This document shows, one piece after another, positions 42,961-57,100 of a DNA stretch of 64,000 bases. The position numbers were made by a program, and so were the translations under genes. Origin of the DNA: Prosopocoilus inquinatus (Eukaryota > Arthropoda > Insecta > Coleoptera > Lucanidae). Position 1 is the first letter of the stretch, and each line of letters begins with the position of its first letter. Under the pieces are notes generated by a model. That model did not search any database. It had not been told where the DNA came from and saw nothing but the letters and a program-made list of their open reading frames with translations. The stretch is taken from NCBI GenBank assembly GCA_036172665.1, contig CM069880.1, positions 7,628,501 to 7,692,500 on the forward strand, given 5' to 3'.

Positions 42961-45900
42961 ATTAGTTCTAAGTTAATCCAATATTTGATATCGATGAGGT
43001 TCGCTCTGCGTATGAATTTTATCGATTTTCTGTCTGTAAAAGATTTTTGTAATGCCATTAATAATTTTATTATATTTGGTCTTGGGCAATATTTATTAAT
43101 AAATATTGTTAGGGCTTACAATGAAATTTTTACATAAGTCTTAAAAGAATGAGCACGCATCCAATATATTGAAAAATTTAATAACGTAAATGGTGGGGCA
43201 TTTCTGTCGTCAGACGCACGATTTTGGTAAAGAAATAAATCAATATAGAACGAGGAAAGTATTCTGTTGCTACGAACATAGGCTTTTTGATGAAACTTTC
43301 CGGGAGAATTTCGCTTGTTATTTTGATTTTAATTAGAGCGTGTAAATAATAGCGTAAAAAAGTTTTGCGCCCGATTAATGAATGCCTTACGAGTTGATTC
43401 ACACGTCTGAATAGTAATTAAACAACGAACGGCTTTTCAACAAAACTCTCGTACATTAGCGTACGTATGTGATTTATGTCACGCTGAAGCAGAACTATAT
43501 TTCAAAACCTTGACGCTATTAATTATCTTTCATTTTGAAACGTTTATGTTTCATAAATATGAATAAGACCCTATTTCATCGGGAAAAAACGAATCATTTA
43601 CATAATACTTTGTACTTCTTTTTGCGGCATAATGAGAGCAAAAATTTACTGTAATATATTTAAATGAGGACAAAATGGAAATTATTATTGTGCGGCCAGC
43701 GTCGTAACGTTTCTTATTACGTTCCAATCGTTTAAGCCAACGACGAGGACGACGTCGACGACAACTAAGGAAAAGCCTCTTCACTGTTTTCTCAATATTT
43801 AATAACGCTAATGGTTATTGTCTCGTTAGATATACGTCCGAAGTTTCAGGTCTTTTTATGTTTATTTTTAGAGCTAATGAAATCCTAACACTACGTGTTT
43901 ATGTTTTCTTTTTTGTCACTCGCGAAGCAATCAACAAAAAAAAACATTAATATTATATTAGGGGGAATGAGGGAATACATATTAAATTTATGCTTAGTAA
44001 TTAAATTGAACCAAGTTAATCACTGTTGATTGTCTCGCGAAAGTTTTCGATATGACGATTTTCAGCGAGCTTTGACTCCGGGGAAACTCAAGGAAAAACA
44101 AAGCTCTGCAATTAAACACTCACATCGTAAAGGCCGTCCCGGCCAGAACTAAATCTAAAAGTTAAAATGTGTAATAATCTGAACTAAAACTAGCGACCGT
44201 TCGTTGACCTTCTGGTTTTCCTTTAATCAGCATTTCTTTTACCCTTCCGCACACCGTAAATGCTAAATTAAACTCCGAACTGGGTATTTAATGAAAAACA
44301 AGTCACACACGCTAGATTAATTAGAACAAAACGCTAATTAACGTGAGTTTTTCGGAGGAAGCCCGCCCAATTGGAAAAACTCGTTTTATCTCATCTCCTT
44401 CAGCTGAATTTCTCTTTCAGGTGCATGTAAAAAATTGGATTTACAATCTGGCAAGCCACAAACCTAAGATGCCCTGAGAAAACGGATAAGTGAGGTCACT
44501 GAGCCTTATATGTAATACGTTATAAAATGTCCGACGACGAGTTGATTACCGTGCGTGGATCTCGCAGCTTAAAAAGCTCTGTTCTTCTTTAATAAATTTT
44601 TACGTTCCATATAACTTGATCGTGTGCAGCTTCGAAATTTATTTCCTTCCATTGCAGCTTTAAACTAAACCGGCAGACACGTCTGACTGGTTACTGAATA
44701 CACATCGGGCAAATCACTTTCTTGAACCTCAAAATAATTTATCTTGCTGATCAACTAATGAAATTTAAACTCGGCACTTAGGTTTAATTCACTTAATGTA
44801 TCGAACACTAACTAAATTATCTTTATCTTTGTATTGATTGCAGTTCATAAATTTGAATCTATTAAATCAAATATGCTACTGCTGCATACATTACTAATGC
44901 TTTCCAGAAGAGCAATTTCACGAAGAAATTCAAATTTTTCAGCTTTGCTTACCCGTTCTCCAAATTTCCAAATATTCCGGCGGTCCTACTCAAATATACA
45001 AACATATACTTAATATATGATGGAGAGTATTATAAATTCGTACTCCATATAAATTAGTACCCCCTATTAACACTGACGTAAAGTTAGTTGCCGTATTCTG
45101 TTCGTAATAATTCAATTGCCCCCTTGCCAAACCCCCCAGTTTACATATTCCAGTAGAAGCCAACAATAAGTAAACAAATACGTCATTTCAGCATGAATGT
45201 TTGTTCACAGCGGCGCGTATTTACATCGTGCAACATTTATACCTAATAAGTTGCGAGAGAAAGGAAAACGAAAAGAAAATGCGCATCGAAATTGTTCGAC
45301 GTGGATAATTTAAATAAACGAATGGGTTAAATGAAATGCTATTTGATCTCCCGGTGAAGTTCACTATCAATAAGGCTTTTAACCAGATTAAACTAAGCTT
45401 AAATAAGCAAATACAGCAAGTAATGTAAATTTATACAACCAGTGTTCGAAGTTTAACCAATCCATACATCAGCACCAGGCAATACCCCAGCAGTACCAAC
45501 CAGCCTGCATAAAATGGAATTATCCGCGTTGGAATTTTTATTACTCGTCTTGATACCTAAATGATTCAGCACAATAATCTTGGAAGGACCGTGAAGGATA
45601 GTGCCTCGTTAATACGGCTCTCGACAGAGAGATAACGCACCGTACGACAAGCAAATAGATAGTTTCTAGCAAGGGTAGGACATTTGTAAATTTCACTATA
45701 AAACAAAGGGCGCACTGCAATAAAACTAGCGTATGACACAGTAAGGCACCAGAAGTACTGAAATATATACACTACTTGAAACTCTGGCTTTAAAGGACTT
45801 GCTGGCACCATATACAACACGCGCCGCATCTGCTGCACCCTCCCCTTTATGCAATAACATCCCCTTCTCTCTAAACAGTATGTCACCGCGACGGTTACAA

Positions 45901-46385
45901 ATAATACTATTTCTACTTACAAATTACACACACAACTTTATTAATATGCATTACATTTACGATTTACTAACGAATTCTATTCTGATTCTATCTTTCAAAC
46001 AAATCTCTATATTATTTGTTTTCTAACTAAAATGATTAAACTGTCACTTATTAAACAAATTAATTTAAAAAAAGGCAATTAATTTAAGGGTTTCCACATG
46101 ATAAATTCGAAACGTTAGTTGATACCCAGGTATGTCAAATATTATTAAGTGATGTTTATAAATTAGACACGTCTTTAAAATTAAATTATCCTCTGCTTGT
46201 GAAAAGTGACATTTCAAAAAAAAAATACAGGTGAATTTTTTGGTATCCAAAATCAACCTCCTGAGCGCAAATTGGTCTAAATTTAAAAGTGGTCCAAAAA
46301 CTGTTAGTTACTCATCCAGGTCGTTCAATGGAAGATATTATAAAATAATCTACTCCTGTCTACCCAAGGGTGTAGGGAGTTAATT
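42961..46385. other. Spacer, no supported gene
   Basis: AT-rich with a CG-containing run near 43745 (ACGAGGACGACGTCGACGAC). No mobile-element ends or conserved protein were recognised. Confidence 0.35.
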
Positions 46386-46394
46386 TATATCGTA

Positions 46395-47585
46395 TTATTC
46401 TCAGTTGCTATGTATAAATTTTTCCCAATCCTTTCTGTTGCTCGCCATCTTCCTTGCATGTGCCAGGTTTATCCCTCTGTCTCCTAATGTGTCTTTTACA
46501 CGTTCTTCTAGATCTTCCTTTGAGTCTCTTCTCGTGTCTTCTTGCTACCCATATTTGTCTAACTGGTCTTTCATTTCCTAACCTGCTCAAATATCCAAAC
46601 TATGTGAGCTTACGGTCTTCAATTATTTTCAAAATTGGTTCCACTTTTAGTCGTTTTCTTATCTTCGTGTTTTTTGTATTGTCCCTTCTAGTGAGTGACT
46701 CCAGCTACTTTACGGAGGTACATTTCATTCCCATCGTTTGTATTTTGCTCTTCATGGTTGACGTGCAAACTCACGTTTCGCATCCAAAAAATTAGGGTCG
46801 GTACAAATACAGTTTTGTGTACCAATATTTCGGTCTTTTCTTCTCTTCCATATGAAGCCTTTTCTCATGTTGTGAAGTATTATACAATTTCGCATTTATT
46901 TCTGCATCTCGGTTCCATCTGTTATTGATGGTGATTGATGTTTAGGTATTTTAAATATTTCATATTTCATTTAATTCAATATTTACCTGCAAGCTTTCTC
47001 TACTGGTTACCATTAGTTTTGTTTATTCTGTATTAATTTTAATGTTGTTGAATTTCAACGATGTAATCTAGATTTCTAGTTTTCTTTGTAGGTGTCACCA
47101 GGTTATTTGCGAACGCACATTCATTTAAGTATACTGGTTTCATGTTCTTGTCTCAGGTGTATGCCTTCGTAGTTTTTCCCTTTGCCTCTTTCATCGTGTC
47201 ATCTAGAATCAAAGTAAAGAATACTTCTCCCTGCCGTAAACCATTTTTGCCTGGAAATTCTTGAGAATGCCTAATGTCTGTTCTTATACTCTTCGCGTAG
47301 GGTCATTATGACAGCTACTAAGTTGTCCTGCATATTTCTTTTTTTCAAGGATGTTCCCACTTTGGTTCTTGGGATTCAATCAAAAGCTTTTTGTGGGTTT
47401 ATAAACGTCTGATATGTTACTACAATCTAGGAACTTTTCTGCTATTTGTTTAAGTGTGAAAATATGATCATTTATGTTACGCCCCTTTCTAAACCCACTC
47501 TGCGACTGCTTTAGTATTTCGCCAATTTTCCTGGCCAATTCCTTTTCTATAATCCGTTCATAGACCTTCGATGGTATGGTCAATA
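46395..47585 (-). pseudogene. Decayed LINE reverse transcriptase and C-terminus
   Basis: Read on the minus strand from 47.58 kb downwards. KVYERIIEKELARKIGEIL followed by SQSGFRKGRNINDHIFTLKQ are early reverse transcriptase blocks (the SGFRKGR motif). NGLRQGE, about 47.25 kb, is the block before the catalytic motif, followed by LILDDTMKEAKG. A C-terminal region and a basic tail (EKRLKGRSRRTCKRHIRRQR) end near 46.41 kb. The catalytic ADD motif itself was not located, and many stops and shifts are present. It resembles the LINE at 18.4-20.3 kb in layout but is on the other strand and covers an earlier part of RT. The clade is not determined. Confidence 0.78.
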
Positions 47586-47599
47586 CGGTGATCCTTCTG

Positions 47600-50500
47600 A
47601 AGAGGGAATATTACTGTCAGCAAATAGGAGTTTCTGAATGGCCTTTTGAACAATTATTTATATTCTTATTTTTAGTATACTTATTATCACGTGAGAATAA
47701 CTATAAGAATAATAATTGGCTGAATTATGAGAAAATCAGAGGAAAAAGAAATAAATAGTAAGAGAAAACAAACTTTCATTCGTAAAATGCTTCAATTACG
47801 TAAGTTTCTTGGCCCATATATGCTGCTTTAAAACTTCGTGCGGTAACATAATCACTAACAAAAGTTCACGATAATATAAAAAGCAACGGTACCATTAAGA
47901 TACGGATCTCTCATGCATTTTCTCAGTTTCTGTATGTGGTCTTTTGCACTACGTAACCGTTAGAAATGGGAAACATAATGAAAAGGCAAATAAGTTGTTA
48001 GTGTTCGATTTTGAAAAGGCAAAGCTTCGAATCATTCTGACATCAAGAACATATCTTAAAATTTCAATATAATCAAATATAGGTACAACGGTAGAAAGTG
48101 CAAATCCACCTAATTTTAATCAAGTTTTTCCCTTGCCCAGGCAATGTGGAGTTTTGTATCGTCTAAGGGCAGCAGCATCGTGTGATAAAGAAGATGCGTT
48201 ATTTCAAGCTGCGCTTTCCCCCAGTGATATAAAAATCTCATTTCATTTGAATCAAAGAAAGAATTATATTTCGAGCACGTCACACCTACCACTTCCGACT
48301 AACTTCCAGGGAGATCGTAAATATTCAAAACAAAAATCCAACTTCTACTTAATTAACGTGACCTTATGATACACTCCTATCAAATTTGGGAAATTTGTCA
48401 GATTAATTCGATTTTCGTTCTTTTAATTTTATTTGAATGTCAAAACACAATCAATATTTGAAGTAATCACGTGGTTGGCGAAAACTATTTAAAAATTTAA
48501 TTAAAAAGTTGGTGAATTCGGGCCTTTAAATATAGCAATCACACATTTCGTTGTAAAGCTAGCAGCGAGGTGTTTGGGTTTAATTTATAAATCTCCGGGG
48601 ATTTTTTGTCGAGACGTTCTATAACGAACGGCAATGCAACAAACAAGGTTGATAAAGGCGTTGATGTGTTGTATTAGTCCCGAGATTTCCCTGTAGAAAG
48701 AGCTCCTTTACGTATTTAATTTAACATGAAAACGGTAAAGCATTAACGCCCTTGTATCAAAAACGAACGGACGCTTTTGACGCAAATATTGCAAAGTAGT
48801 TTATCCACTTCCGTACTTTTGAATAATGAATTGTCTCAAAAAAAAAGCTCGGACCTTTCCATTCAGCCCCTGATAAACACCTGCGGTTAAATTTAAAACG
48901 AACGTTGCATGCTTCTGAATGAGTTATGCCCGCCATTTCGATAGTTATATTCGTATTTCGTGATGTTACGTAACTGCTGGAATCTTAAACGCTGAATTAT
49001 ACATAACAAGAATTATAATAAATTCGAGGATTTATCACTTAAATTTTGCACCAGACTAAACTTAGATCTCACAACCTGAAAAACGAACGCATCCTATAAA
49101 TCAATTCGCCGAAAGGGGGGAAGAAATCTAGACATCGGAAAAGTACGATTATGTCAATAATTTCTTTTCGTATATCTTTAAGGAGTAAATTTAGTTCCCT
49201 CGAAAAAGCAAGCGAAATTCTGCGGGCATTCTGAGTGTGCTCGGGGCGCAGGTGTGCAGCACATTGGAAAATTTTAATTCCGCGTTGAAAAGCACATAAA
49301 AACATTATCTCAGCATAATTACGGATATTCACGGTTTTATTTGCAACGTTTGCCGTTCTCAAATAAATACTTTTTCTAATAACGGTTATATTCCGACTTG
49401 AATTACCATTCCAATTTTATTAATAAAATATAATTAATGTCTCGGTGCCTGGAAAAAGTAAAGTAAAAAATAAAGCAATCACGTAAACGTTTCGTGTAAT
49501 TTAAATAGAGTTAAGTCACTCTTGGAGAATACCCCCAAGAGTTTAGGGTGGAAATATTTATCTGCATCGAGTTTAACGAATTTCTCAAGTGAAGTACTTT
49601 GTGATATATGGTAAAAGGCGCCCACAGGTTGAATCTGAAAAACGTTCGGCGCACTTCTAGAACACTTTTAAAATGGATGGCTCATATTAATTACGGGAAA
49701 CTTTGAAAAATATGATATACGTTGCCTGTCTGTTTAACTGGGCCCTCTTTGCTCGTGTTCTAGATGGAAAGCACTTATTCCGGAAGATCAATGCCGAGGT
49801 CCCTTCCCTTTCTTTTTTTTTTGGATGAATGCACGACTAGGCATACTGTCTTATTAAATTATTTCGGAGAATATCACCACGAGAATGATTCATAATCGCA
49901 AATAAATAAAACATGAATTATTGAAAATACATCATAAATCATAAGTTTGAAATCTTCTGCACAATATGTATTTTTTGGAGTGTAAATAAATTCCATGGAC
50001 ACAGCAGACGTAGTACAAACGTTAATCATACTAATGAAGGGGCGCTACAATCGCACTCTGACCTCAGGATATTGTTATGAGCTGCTTTATCATGCTGTAA
50101 TTGAAGGTGCTGCAAAATCGGTTTGCATACATAATCCCGAGTGAATTTTCATGCTCAGGCAAATTTTATAAATAATTGAGGCAAGCTTCAAAGAACTCCG
50201 CGAATAATTTCCAATTCGAAGAAAATTAATAAAAAAAAATGAGTTGTTTCAGAAAACGATTAAAGGGAACATGCAAAACTAAAGGATCACTTAAAATAAT
50301 TCACCTCGCAGATCATAGTAGATTAAATAGGCGGGGGGTTAAAAGATCTTAGAGAGGTATACAAATTAGCTCGTTACCTTCATCTAAGTTTCGATTTAAA
50401 TTTCTTTGAGATCGGCGCAGGTAGAAACAGAAGTAATCGACGTCGAGCTGGATATAATAAGATTTCCTTTATAACGAACGGTCTCCTGTGCGTTGGCGTC

Positions 50501-52305
50501 ACTTGAATTGAAATTTTATCAAAGAAGTAATTTAACTATTAAGTTAGAAGCATATCAATTCAAAAGCAATATTCAAACAAACTTTACTAGTTATAAAATC
50601 AACGAAATCTAGTAGAAAAAGCCGAGCATGAAAACTTGATTCAAGTCAATTACAAAGTTCCAAATTTAAATGAGAATAACAGTTCAAGTTATTTTAAATA
50701 AACTTACTTACCTCCACCTACATTTTTGCTACGTTATCATTATTATTATTAATTGAAAGGTTTTTTAACGTTTTAATTCGGAAAAGTGTGAGTTTTCACG
50801 GTTCTTAACCTCGTCAAAATAAATTTCTATGTCTGTGTTCAACTGAAAAAAATCAATGTCTTACAACGATTAGTAGTGCAGATACGCCATATTGGATATC
50901 ATAGACGATCACCGCTGACGTAGATTGATGAATGGCTCGATTCTCTGTCTGCTGTTTCCCTTCTCGCAGGAATATATAGCAATGTCGTCATCTCATATAG
51001 ATTTTACTTATATGAAAAATATATCGTTATTACCACGATATTTCAAGAGAAAAAAAAGACCAGGATGTACAAAAAGAATTATTGGGCTAATTGCTTCTGG
51101 AAGCCCAAAGAAGAGTATGGCTTTCTAAAGTTATTCGAAATTAAAGAGAAGATGTTTTTAGGGAATGCAAAGTATGATGCGTATTGGGAATGTAAAGAAG
51201 GGTGCGTATTAGTACATTTTGTTAGAAAAGTCGATGATAATCAAGATAAAACTAATAAGAAAAGAAATATCCTTTTACGAGTTTGCCAGCTGAACATCTT
51301 AATTCTGTTAGTGCACCAATAATACTTCAGAAAGCTATTTGACTAAAATTAATCTTACGTGCGAACCGACAAATTTCCTCGTAAAAATCGGTGAAGACCG
51401 TAAAAGAGCACGGTTTTACGAAGCATTAAAGATGAGAACAAAGTCTTAACCCTTTCTAACAAGGCTATAGAAGCCTGCAACGGACAAATCTTCCCGACAT
51501 CGTTTTCCACGGCGTGATTTATTAAAATCACGATATCACTGTCCGCTATAAACATCTTACATCGCGTTTCTTAAGAACCGATTTCCCAATAAATTTACAG
51601 AATAGGTTTGGTACAAATTTGAACGGTTTATTTCAGTGGGGAATTCACACGTTGAGAAAGCGCAACGTTAGTTAAACAGACACTTAGAAATTCAACCTTG
51701 ACGTCGACGTTCTCAAAGAGCTTCTGTAACGACGATGCAATTGCATCGTATACGTTACCATGGAGGAGTTCAGCAACATATGGTGCCGTTTTGTACAATC
51801 GTATTCGTACGTTAGCGAGAATAACTTGGCGCATATCTTGCGCCACCAAACGAAGGGTCGTGTATTACGCTTAACTCGGCAATTAACTTAGCAAAACAGG
51901 GTCATAAAACTATAAACTAATGAAGGGTTGCGGTAAGCACAATAGAATATCGGAGGGTATTTTAAACCAGCGAGACGACGCCTCCTGCAACCGCAATTCG
52001 CGTTTTGATCATGTTTATTTCTCACTAACGTCCGAACTTTCCTCCACGAGTTACACTATTTATCAGCTGGCAAAGGAGAACTGACAGTTTCTAATCAAAA
52101 TATTCCAGCGGAGAAATTTAATAATCATCCACCCACCCACCAAACCGGAAACTTTCCCAAATTTTGGACGCGCCAAATTTATGCGTCGGTGTCTCTTTAC
52201 GTTATTTTAACCAAATTTCCCTTCCCAGCTTAACACTCGATAGTTTTTCACCGGTCTAAAAGCCCGGCTTATGTTATCTATCACTCAGCCACACTAAATT
52301 CTATT
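47600..52305. other. Spacer, no supported gene
   Basis: About 4.7 kb of AT-rich DNA. Open frames at 50.9-51.3 kb (67 and 85 codons, plus) and 49.1-49.4 kb (97 codons, minus) have no motif I recognise. Confidence 0.35.
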
Positions 52306-52307
52306 TT

Positions 52308-52652
52308 GAAGGGAGAGACGTTCAGTTAATTGAGCAAATAAAAACCGCGTTGCTTTTGAATTTTGATTGTAAATCAAGTTCGTCAATTGCTTTTTGGTAA
52401 AAGGCGTTGGAAAGCTGAGAAAAAGCTCTGTAAATCCCCCTCTTAAATTGAATTCAAAAATTACAAGCGCGATCGCGAGGGAAGGGAGAGACGTTCAGTT
52501 AATTGAGCAAATAAAAAACGCGTTGCTTTTGAATTTTGATTGTAACTCAAGAACACATTCACCGATTGTTTTTTGGTAAACGGTGATGAAAAGCTGAGAA
52601 AAAGCTCAGTAAATCTCACGCTTAAATTTCGTTCGAAAATTACAAGCCCTGA
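52308..52652. repeat. 173-bp tandem duplication, two units
   Basis: GGGAGAGACGTTCAGTTAAT starts at 52311 and again at 52484. Both units continue with TGAGCAAATAAAAA.CGCGTT, TTGAATTTTGATTGTAA, TTTTTGGTAAA and AAGCTGAGAAAAAGCTC, then AAAATTACAAGC. Divergence is modest. Confidence 0.9.
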
Positions 52653-52654
52653 AA

Positions 52655-54985
52655 AACAGTTTATTTGGAAAACGGACCCTTTTTCCCTTTTGCAGTTGTT
52701 GCCCACCCGAGCGAGCCGCCGCTGCAAATACTTATGTTAACAGTATATATCAATTTTTTTTATTGAAATTTAATTTTCTTGATTGATTGGTTTCTGGCAA
52801 ATCAGAATTCTACAAATGGAATTCAAAAAAAAATTATTCAAAAACGAACAGCACTCATTGAACGAAAATACAAATACAAACACAAATAAAATGAATTTAT
52901 AACGGGAGATGAAACGAATTAATAGATGCACTTATTGCAACATACTCAAATTTTAATAAAATTTCTGGCTTTTACAGTTTTGGCTGCAGAAAAGCACCAG
53001 TCGCATAAAGATGAGATGACACTTGTAGAAATTCTTGAGGACGTCTATATAACGGAACCAAAATAGAAGACGTTGACTTAAAAATAGAAACATCTATCAT
53101 TATTGTAACTTGAAAGATTATGGTTAACAACTAAAATACCATATGTCCAAATAATTTTTTGTTAAAGGTAAGTTCGGGAAATATACATTTACAGTAGAAC
53201 TCTGATTATTCGAGCGTATCGGGAAGAATTTGGAAAATTTGGCAAACAACTGCCTTTCCCAAGGCAAAACCACTGAAGACGGTAACTGACAATTTGCTAC
53301 CAAAACGCTAGATAAAATAATCAACGGTAATAAACGCCTAACGAACAACAACGACATTCTACCGCAAACGTTTTTTAATTCGATGTGCAACAAGATTTAG
53401 GACAATTCCAAACTTGAAAGTGAACTAAATTAGGAGACCTCCTTTATTAAATTTCTAATTTCAAGATAAATTTTCAATTAAATCTAAAATTTGCTTTACT
53501 TATGTTAATTAAGATCAAAGTGAGAGGCTTTGAAAGGACTTGTTTTTGAGTAGAACTGCATCATAATATGTCTGTGAAAGGTGTCCCCCCATTGACGCCT
53601 GAACGAGTGACTCAATTAAAACTGGAGGATACTATCAACAGATTATCTCGAAGCTTGCGTGACCTATTTCTAAATATAAGTTATTCAATACCTACCCCGC
53701 ACGAGATCTAACGTAGGCTGGGTATGAATTATCTCAGGGGTTAATGATGTTGCAAATTTTATTATTATTCCTTTTTGGGTGTTGGAGTTAATTCCATCAA
53801 GATTTCAATTTTTTTTTTTTTGATGTGAAAATTAATCGAGCTTCACCCCACGTGTTTTTGTAACAAGCATTATAGATGCATTAAATTCACTCATTATTAT
53901 TCCCGATTATCTCCTAGCTGAAGTTAGTTAAGCGGAAAATTTTCGAAAATTATATTTTCCAATCTGTCATCGCCATAATGGAGGTGACTGGTGAATAATT
54001 ACTGATCGAAAAGGTTTTTCGATTTTTCCTAGTTTATCGAAACTTGAAAAACATGGAACAGGCTCTGTATTCCTAAGAATTCCTTGAATTCAATTTAGAA
54101 AAATCGATGAAAGCTTCAGGTAATTTATTAATGTAACAAACAAGTCATTGATGTTAATGATAAAAAGAAATGTCTAATAAAGGAAGAAAACGTGAAAACC
54201 AATTAGTAAATGAGTCCGGACGCATGTAGAACGGGAAATAAGAAAAACATATTAAATAATGAGATTAGCAGAAGGAAAGACGGTTTATCCCGCTTGCGTT
54301 TCGCATCATTTATTATTAAGAACTGAGTACGTTTGGCCTTCCACCGTCATTTTAAATTTGCTTAATTGGTATGTACGCGGCGCCCGAAACGCAACATCAA
54401 TTCAATTGTTGATACATTTCATAACATTAATTATTTTTTTCGCAATTTAGTCAGTCAGATGACATTTTAAGATTAGCTCAAAAATTATTGCTCCAAGTGA
54501 TTAATGTGCAAAATTGAAAAACAAAAAAAAACAGTTTCGGCGAAATCAATGTTTCACACCCCAAAAACAGGATCGTGCACATGTTCGCTGCAGCCAGATA
54601 TTAAAATATTTTGTAATCACTGCGCCCGTTTTTCATGCGCGTAATTTTAATTAGATGGCTTAATGAAAAAGTCGTAAATATTTGACGACAATAAATCAGG
54701 TTATTGATGTGTTTTCATTTTATGTGATTTTGAAACGTAGGGAATAATTTTACAAACACTTTAAATTATACTATACACAATATAATTTATTGTTATAATA
54801 AATTAACGTTCACTATTAATCAATACCAAATTGTTTTCTTTCTCTCTCTCTCCAGCCATCGCTGTCTCATTCTTTTCCTCACCCATCCTACCTACTCTTT
54901 TATACTTCTAATTTAAAAACATTTCTTTTGGTTTTCCCCTTTTTTGTCAAGTACGTCATCGAATCATTTTCCAATTTCTGAAATG
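52655..54985. other. Spacer, no supported gene
   Basis: AT-rich. Short open frames only, without motifs. A CT microsatellite lies at 54840-54853. Confidence 0.35.
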
Positions 54986-54990
54986 TCAAG

Positions 54991-55213
54991 TCGCGGGTTC
55001 GCACACCGCTCGAGATACTTCTGGGTGATGGTCGTTACTCACCTCAGGTACCCTTCAGTATTGGGGATATAATTCGACACTGCTTCCCCTTCAACGGCGA
55101 GAGGTTTGAAAGTAACAAAGCCATGGAACACTTTACACACACAAAATACACCCCGCTCCTGACAAGTCTGTGACCTAGGACTCCGTTGGGCAAATACCAC
55201 AGATAAAAAGAAA
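54991..55213 (+). mobile_element. tRNA-derived SINE-like copy C (5' truncated)
   Basis: Begins within the head at the B-box-like CGCGGGTTCGCACACCGC and continues with the shared body (CAGGTACCCTTCAGTATTGG, CTTCCCCTTCAACGGCGAGA, CCATGGAACACTTTACACAC, CCGTTGGGCAAATACCACAG), ending AGATAAAAAG. The A-box part is absent. None of the R1 repeat surrounds it. Confidence 0.78.
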
Positions 55214-56869
55214 ATGTTAACTAGGAAAAATAAATTCGAAAACATTTTGACAAAAGGGGAAAACCAATAATAACGAAAAATAATTTCTTAAAACAGTCTT
55301 GTGAAACGAAGGAAGAAAAATATCTTGTAGTTTCAGCCGACGGATGTTAATTTAAAATCTAAACTAGCAGATAGTTCGTAACTAGTTAATCATTACTTGG
55401 AAGAAGTTGAAATTACTTCGCACTTCAACCGAATCAGCAAGTGCAAAGAAATCGTGGCAAAAAAAAGCTCTCGAAACTCTCCGAGTTATTACACAACAGA
55501 AAAGCTCCACCATAACGCTATTGAATATTTTAGGTATAAGATGTATACGAGGCAAGTTGCAATCGTCTTCAGCGTAAAACATGAAAGAATTTTTTTCGCT
55601 CGTGTATAACTCTCCTTTTTATTTTCTCGGCTCCCGTGCGCTAACCACTTTGATGAAGCTTAATTAAAACAACCTATGTTATAATAAGCAAATACCGAAT
55701 ACATTAAGTAGTGCTGCTAATGACTAAATTTATTTCATTATGTGAAATACACATCAAAGAAATTAAAACTTGGGTAGGTATTAAAAATGAGAACTGCGCT
55801 TCCCACCGCCCCCGACGCCCTTCATATTCATTCGGCGGCGTAATTCTAGTAGTAGATATTTTTCATATTTAAAGTATACCTTCCTACTCCCGTTTGTGCT
55901 GCCACAAAGACCTCAAGACTGAAATTCATTAGTACCGCAAGAATTTTTCCCCAAGGATTTTAATGAGTTAAAATTAACTGATTTCATTTTATTTTAAAAA
56001 TAAATAAAATCTTGTGAACGACACCGATCAATAAATTAGATGCGTGTTTTTTTTTTCTTTTTTCTTTTTGTAAATTTAACAAAAGAACTTCTTGTTAACA
56101 AAAATGTTGCTGCTATAAAAGCCATCATTAGTTTTCGTGCCTTACGTTAGGACTCATTTGAAAGGCAGCACGACAGTTTGAAGAAATAGTGATTCATTAC
56201 AGAGAAAACATTTATTTCGAGAGCTCCGCCTTAGTCGTTTTGCATGCGTGGTTTTTTTTATTTATCTGACAGGTAAGATCGATAATTAACTAACGCAAAA
56301 ACTGAAAAGTTCGGGAAACAAACTTCACCAGGGCGTTCTTTTTGCGTGGCGAGGAGGGGGGAGATTAAAATTTTATGAAGCCTGGCGTTTATGAAACATT
56401 TTCGCCGAGACGTGAGCATCTTTCTATACCTACACACACAAAGAGAGAAATTCATAGAAATGAAACAGATAGAGCATAATAAATCAAGAGGGAGAAGATG
56501 GGGAATGCAAAGCTGATGTGGCTATATCATTTATATTTTGTATCAATCTATGATGAGATACGGCCAGAGCAGACTTATCTTTCACGTTTTTTTCAACTAA
56601 AATGATAAATGACACAATACATTTCCCGTTTCCCGTAATGCTTGAATCTCGTATTGATGCTTGTCTCTTCGAAACCGACAGTCTAGGTTAAGATATCGCG
56701 ATGCTAAATGCATCTAAATGCCGAACTATCTAACCAATAGCCCCTTTAACTTTGTTACAGACAATTTGATACAAGTACATAGGCCTTTCATTTTTTTTTG
56801 CAGACCCATCTTGATTTGTCACTCAATTCAACAACGAATGCAACTTCAGCTCGTTTTCAATTAATTTTA
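55214..56869. other. Spacer, no supported gene
   Basis: AT-rich. Short frames only and no recognised repeat. Confidence 0.35.
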
Positions 56870-57100
56870 GAATGTGTTCGAAAATTGTTCTATTTAATGA
56901 TGTACTACAAACAGTATCAAATCGTATTTAATTGAATGTGTTCGAAAATTGTTCTATTTCATGATAAATATATCGTATTTAACTGAATGTGCTCGAAATT
57001 GTTCTACTTAATGATACCCTATCGACAGCATATAAAATCTTATTTAATCGAATGTTCTATTTAACGATATCCTATTGATGATATAAGATCGTATTTAATT
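56870..57100. repeat. Degenerate minisatellite, four units of ~50-65 bp
   Basis: Units start at 56870, 56934, 56985 and 57050 with GAATGTGTTCGAAAATTGTTC (shortened in the last). Each ends in a variant of ATCGTATTTAAT before the next GAATGT. The units differ by substitutions and small deletions. Confidence 0.8.

Noticed and set aside
56870..57100. CRISPR-like spacing of repeats
   Set aside because: Units are degenerate and directly abutting, with no unique spacers, in a eukaryotic context.
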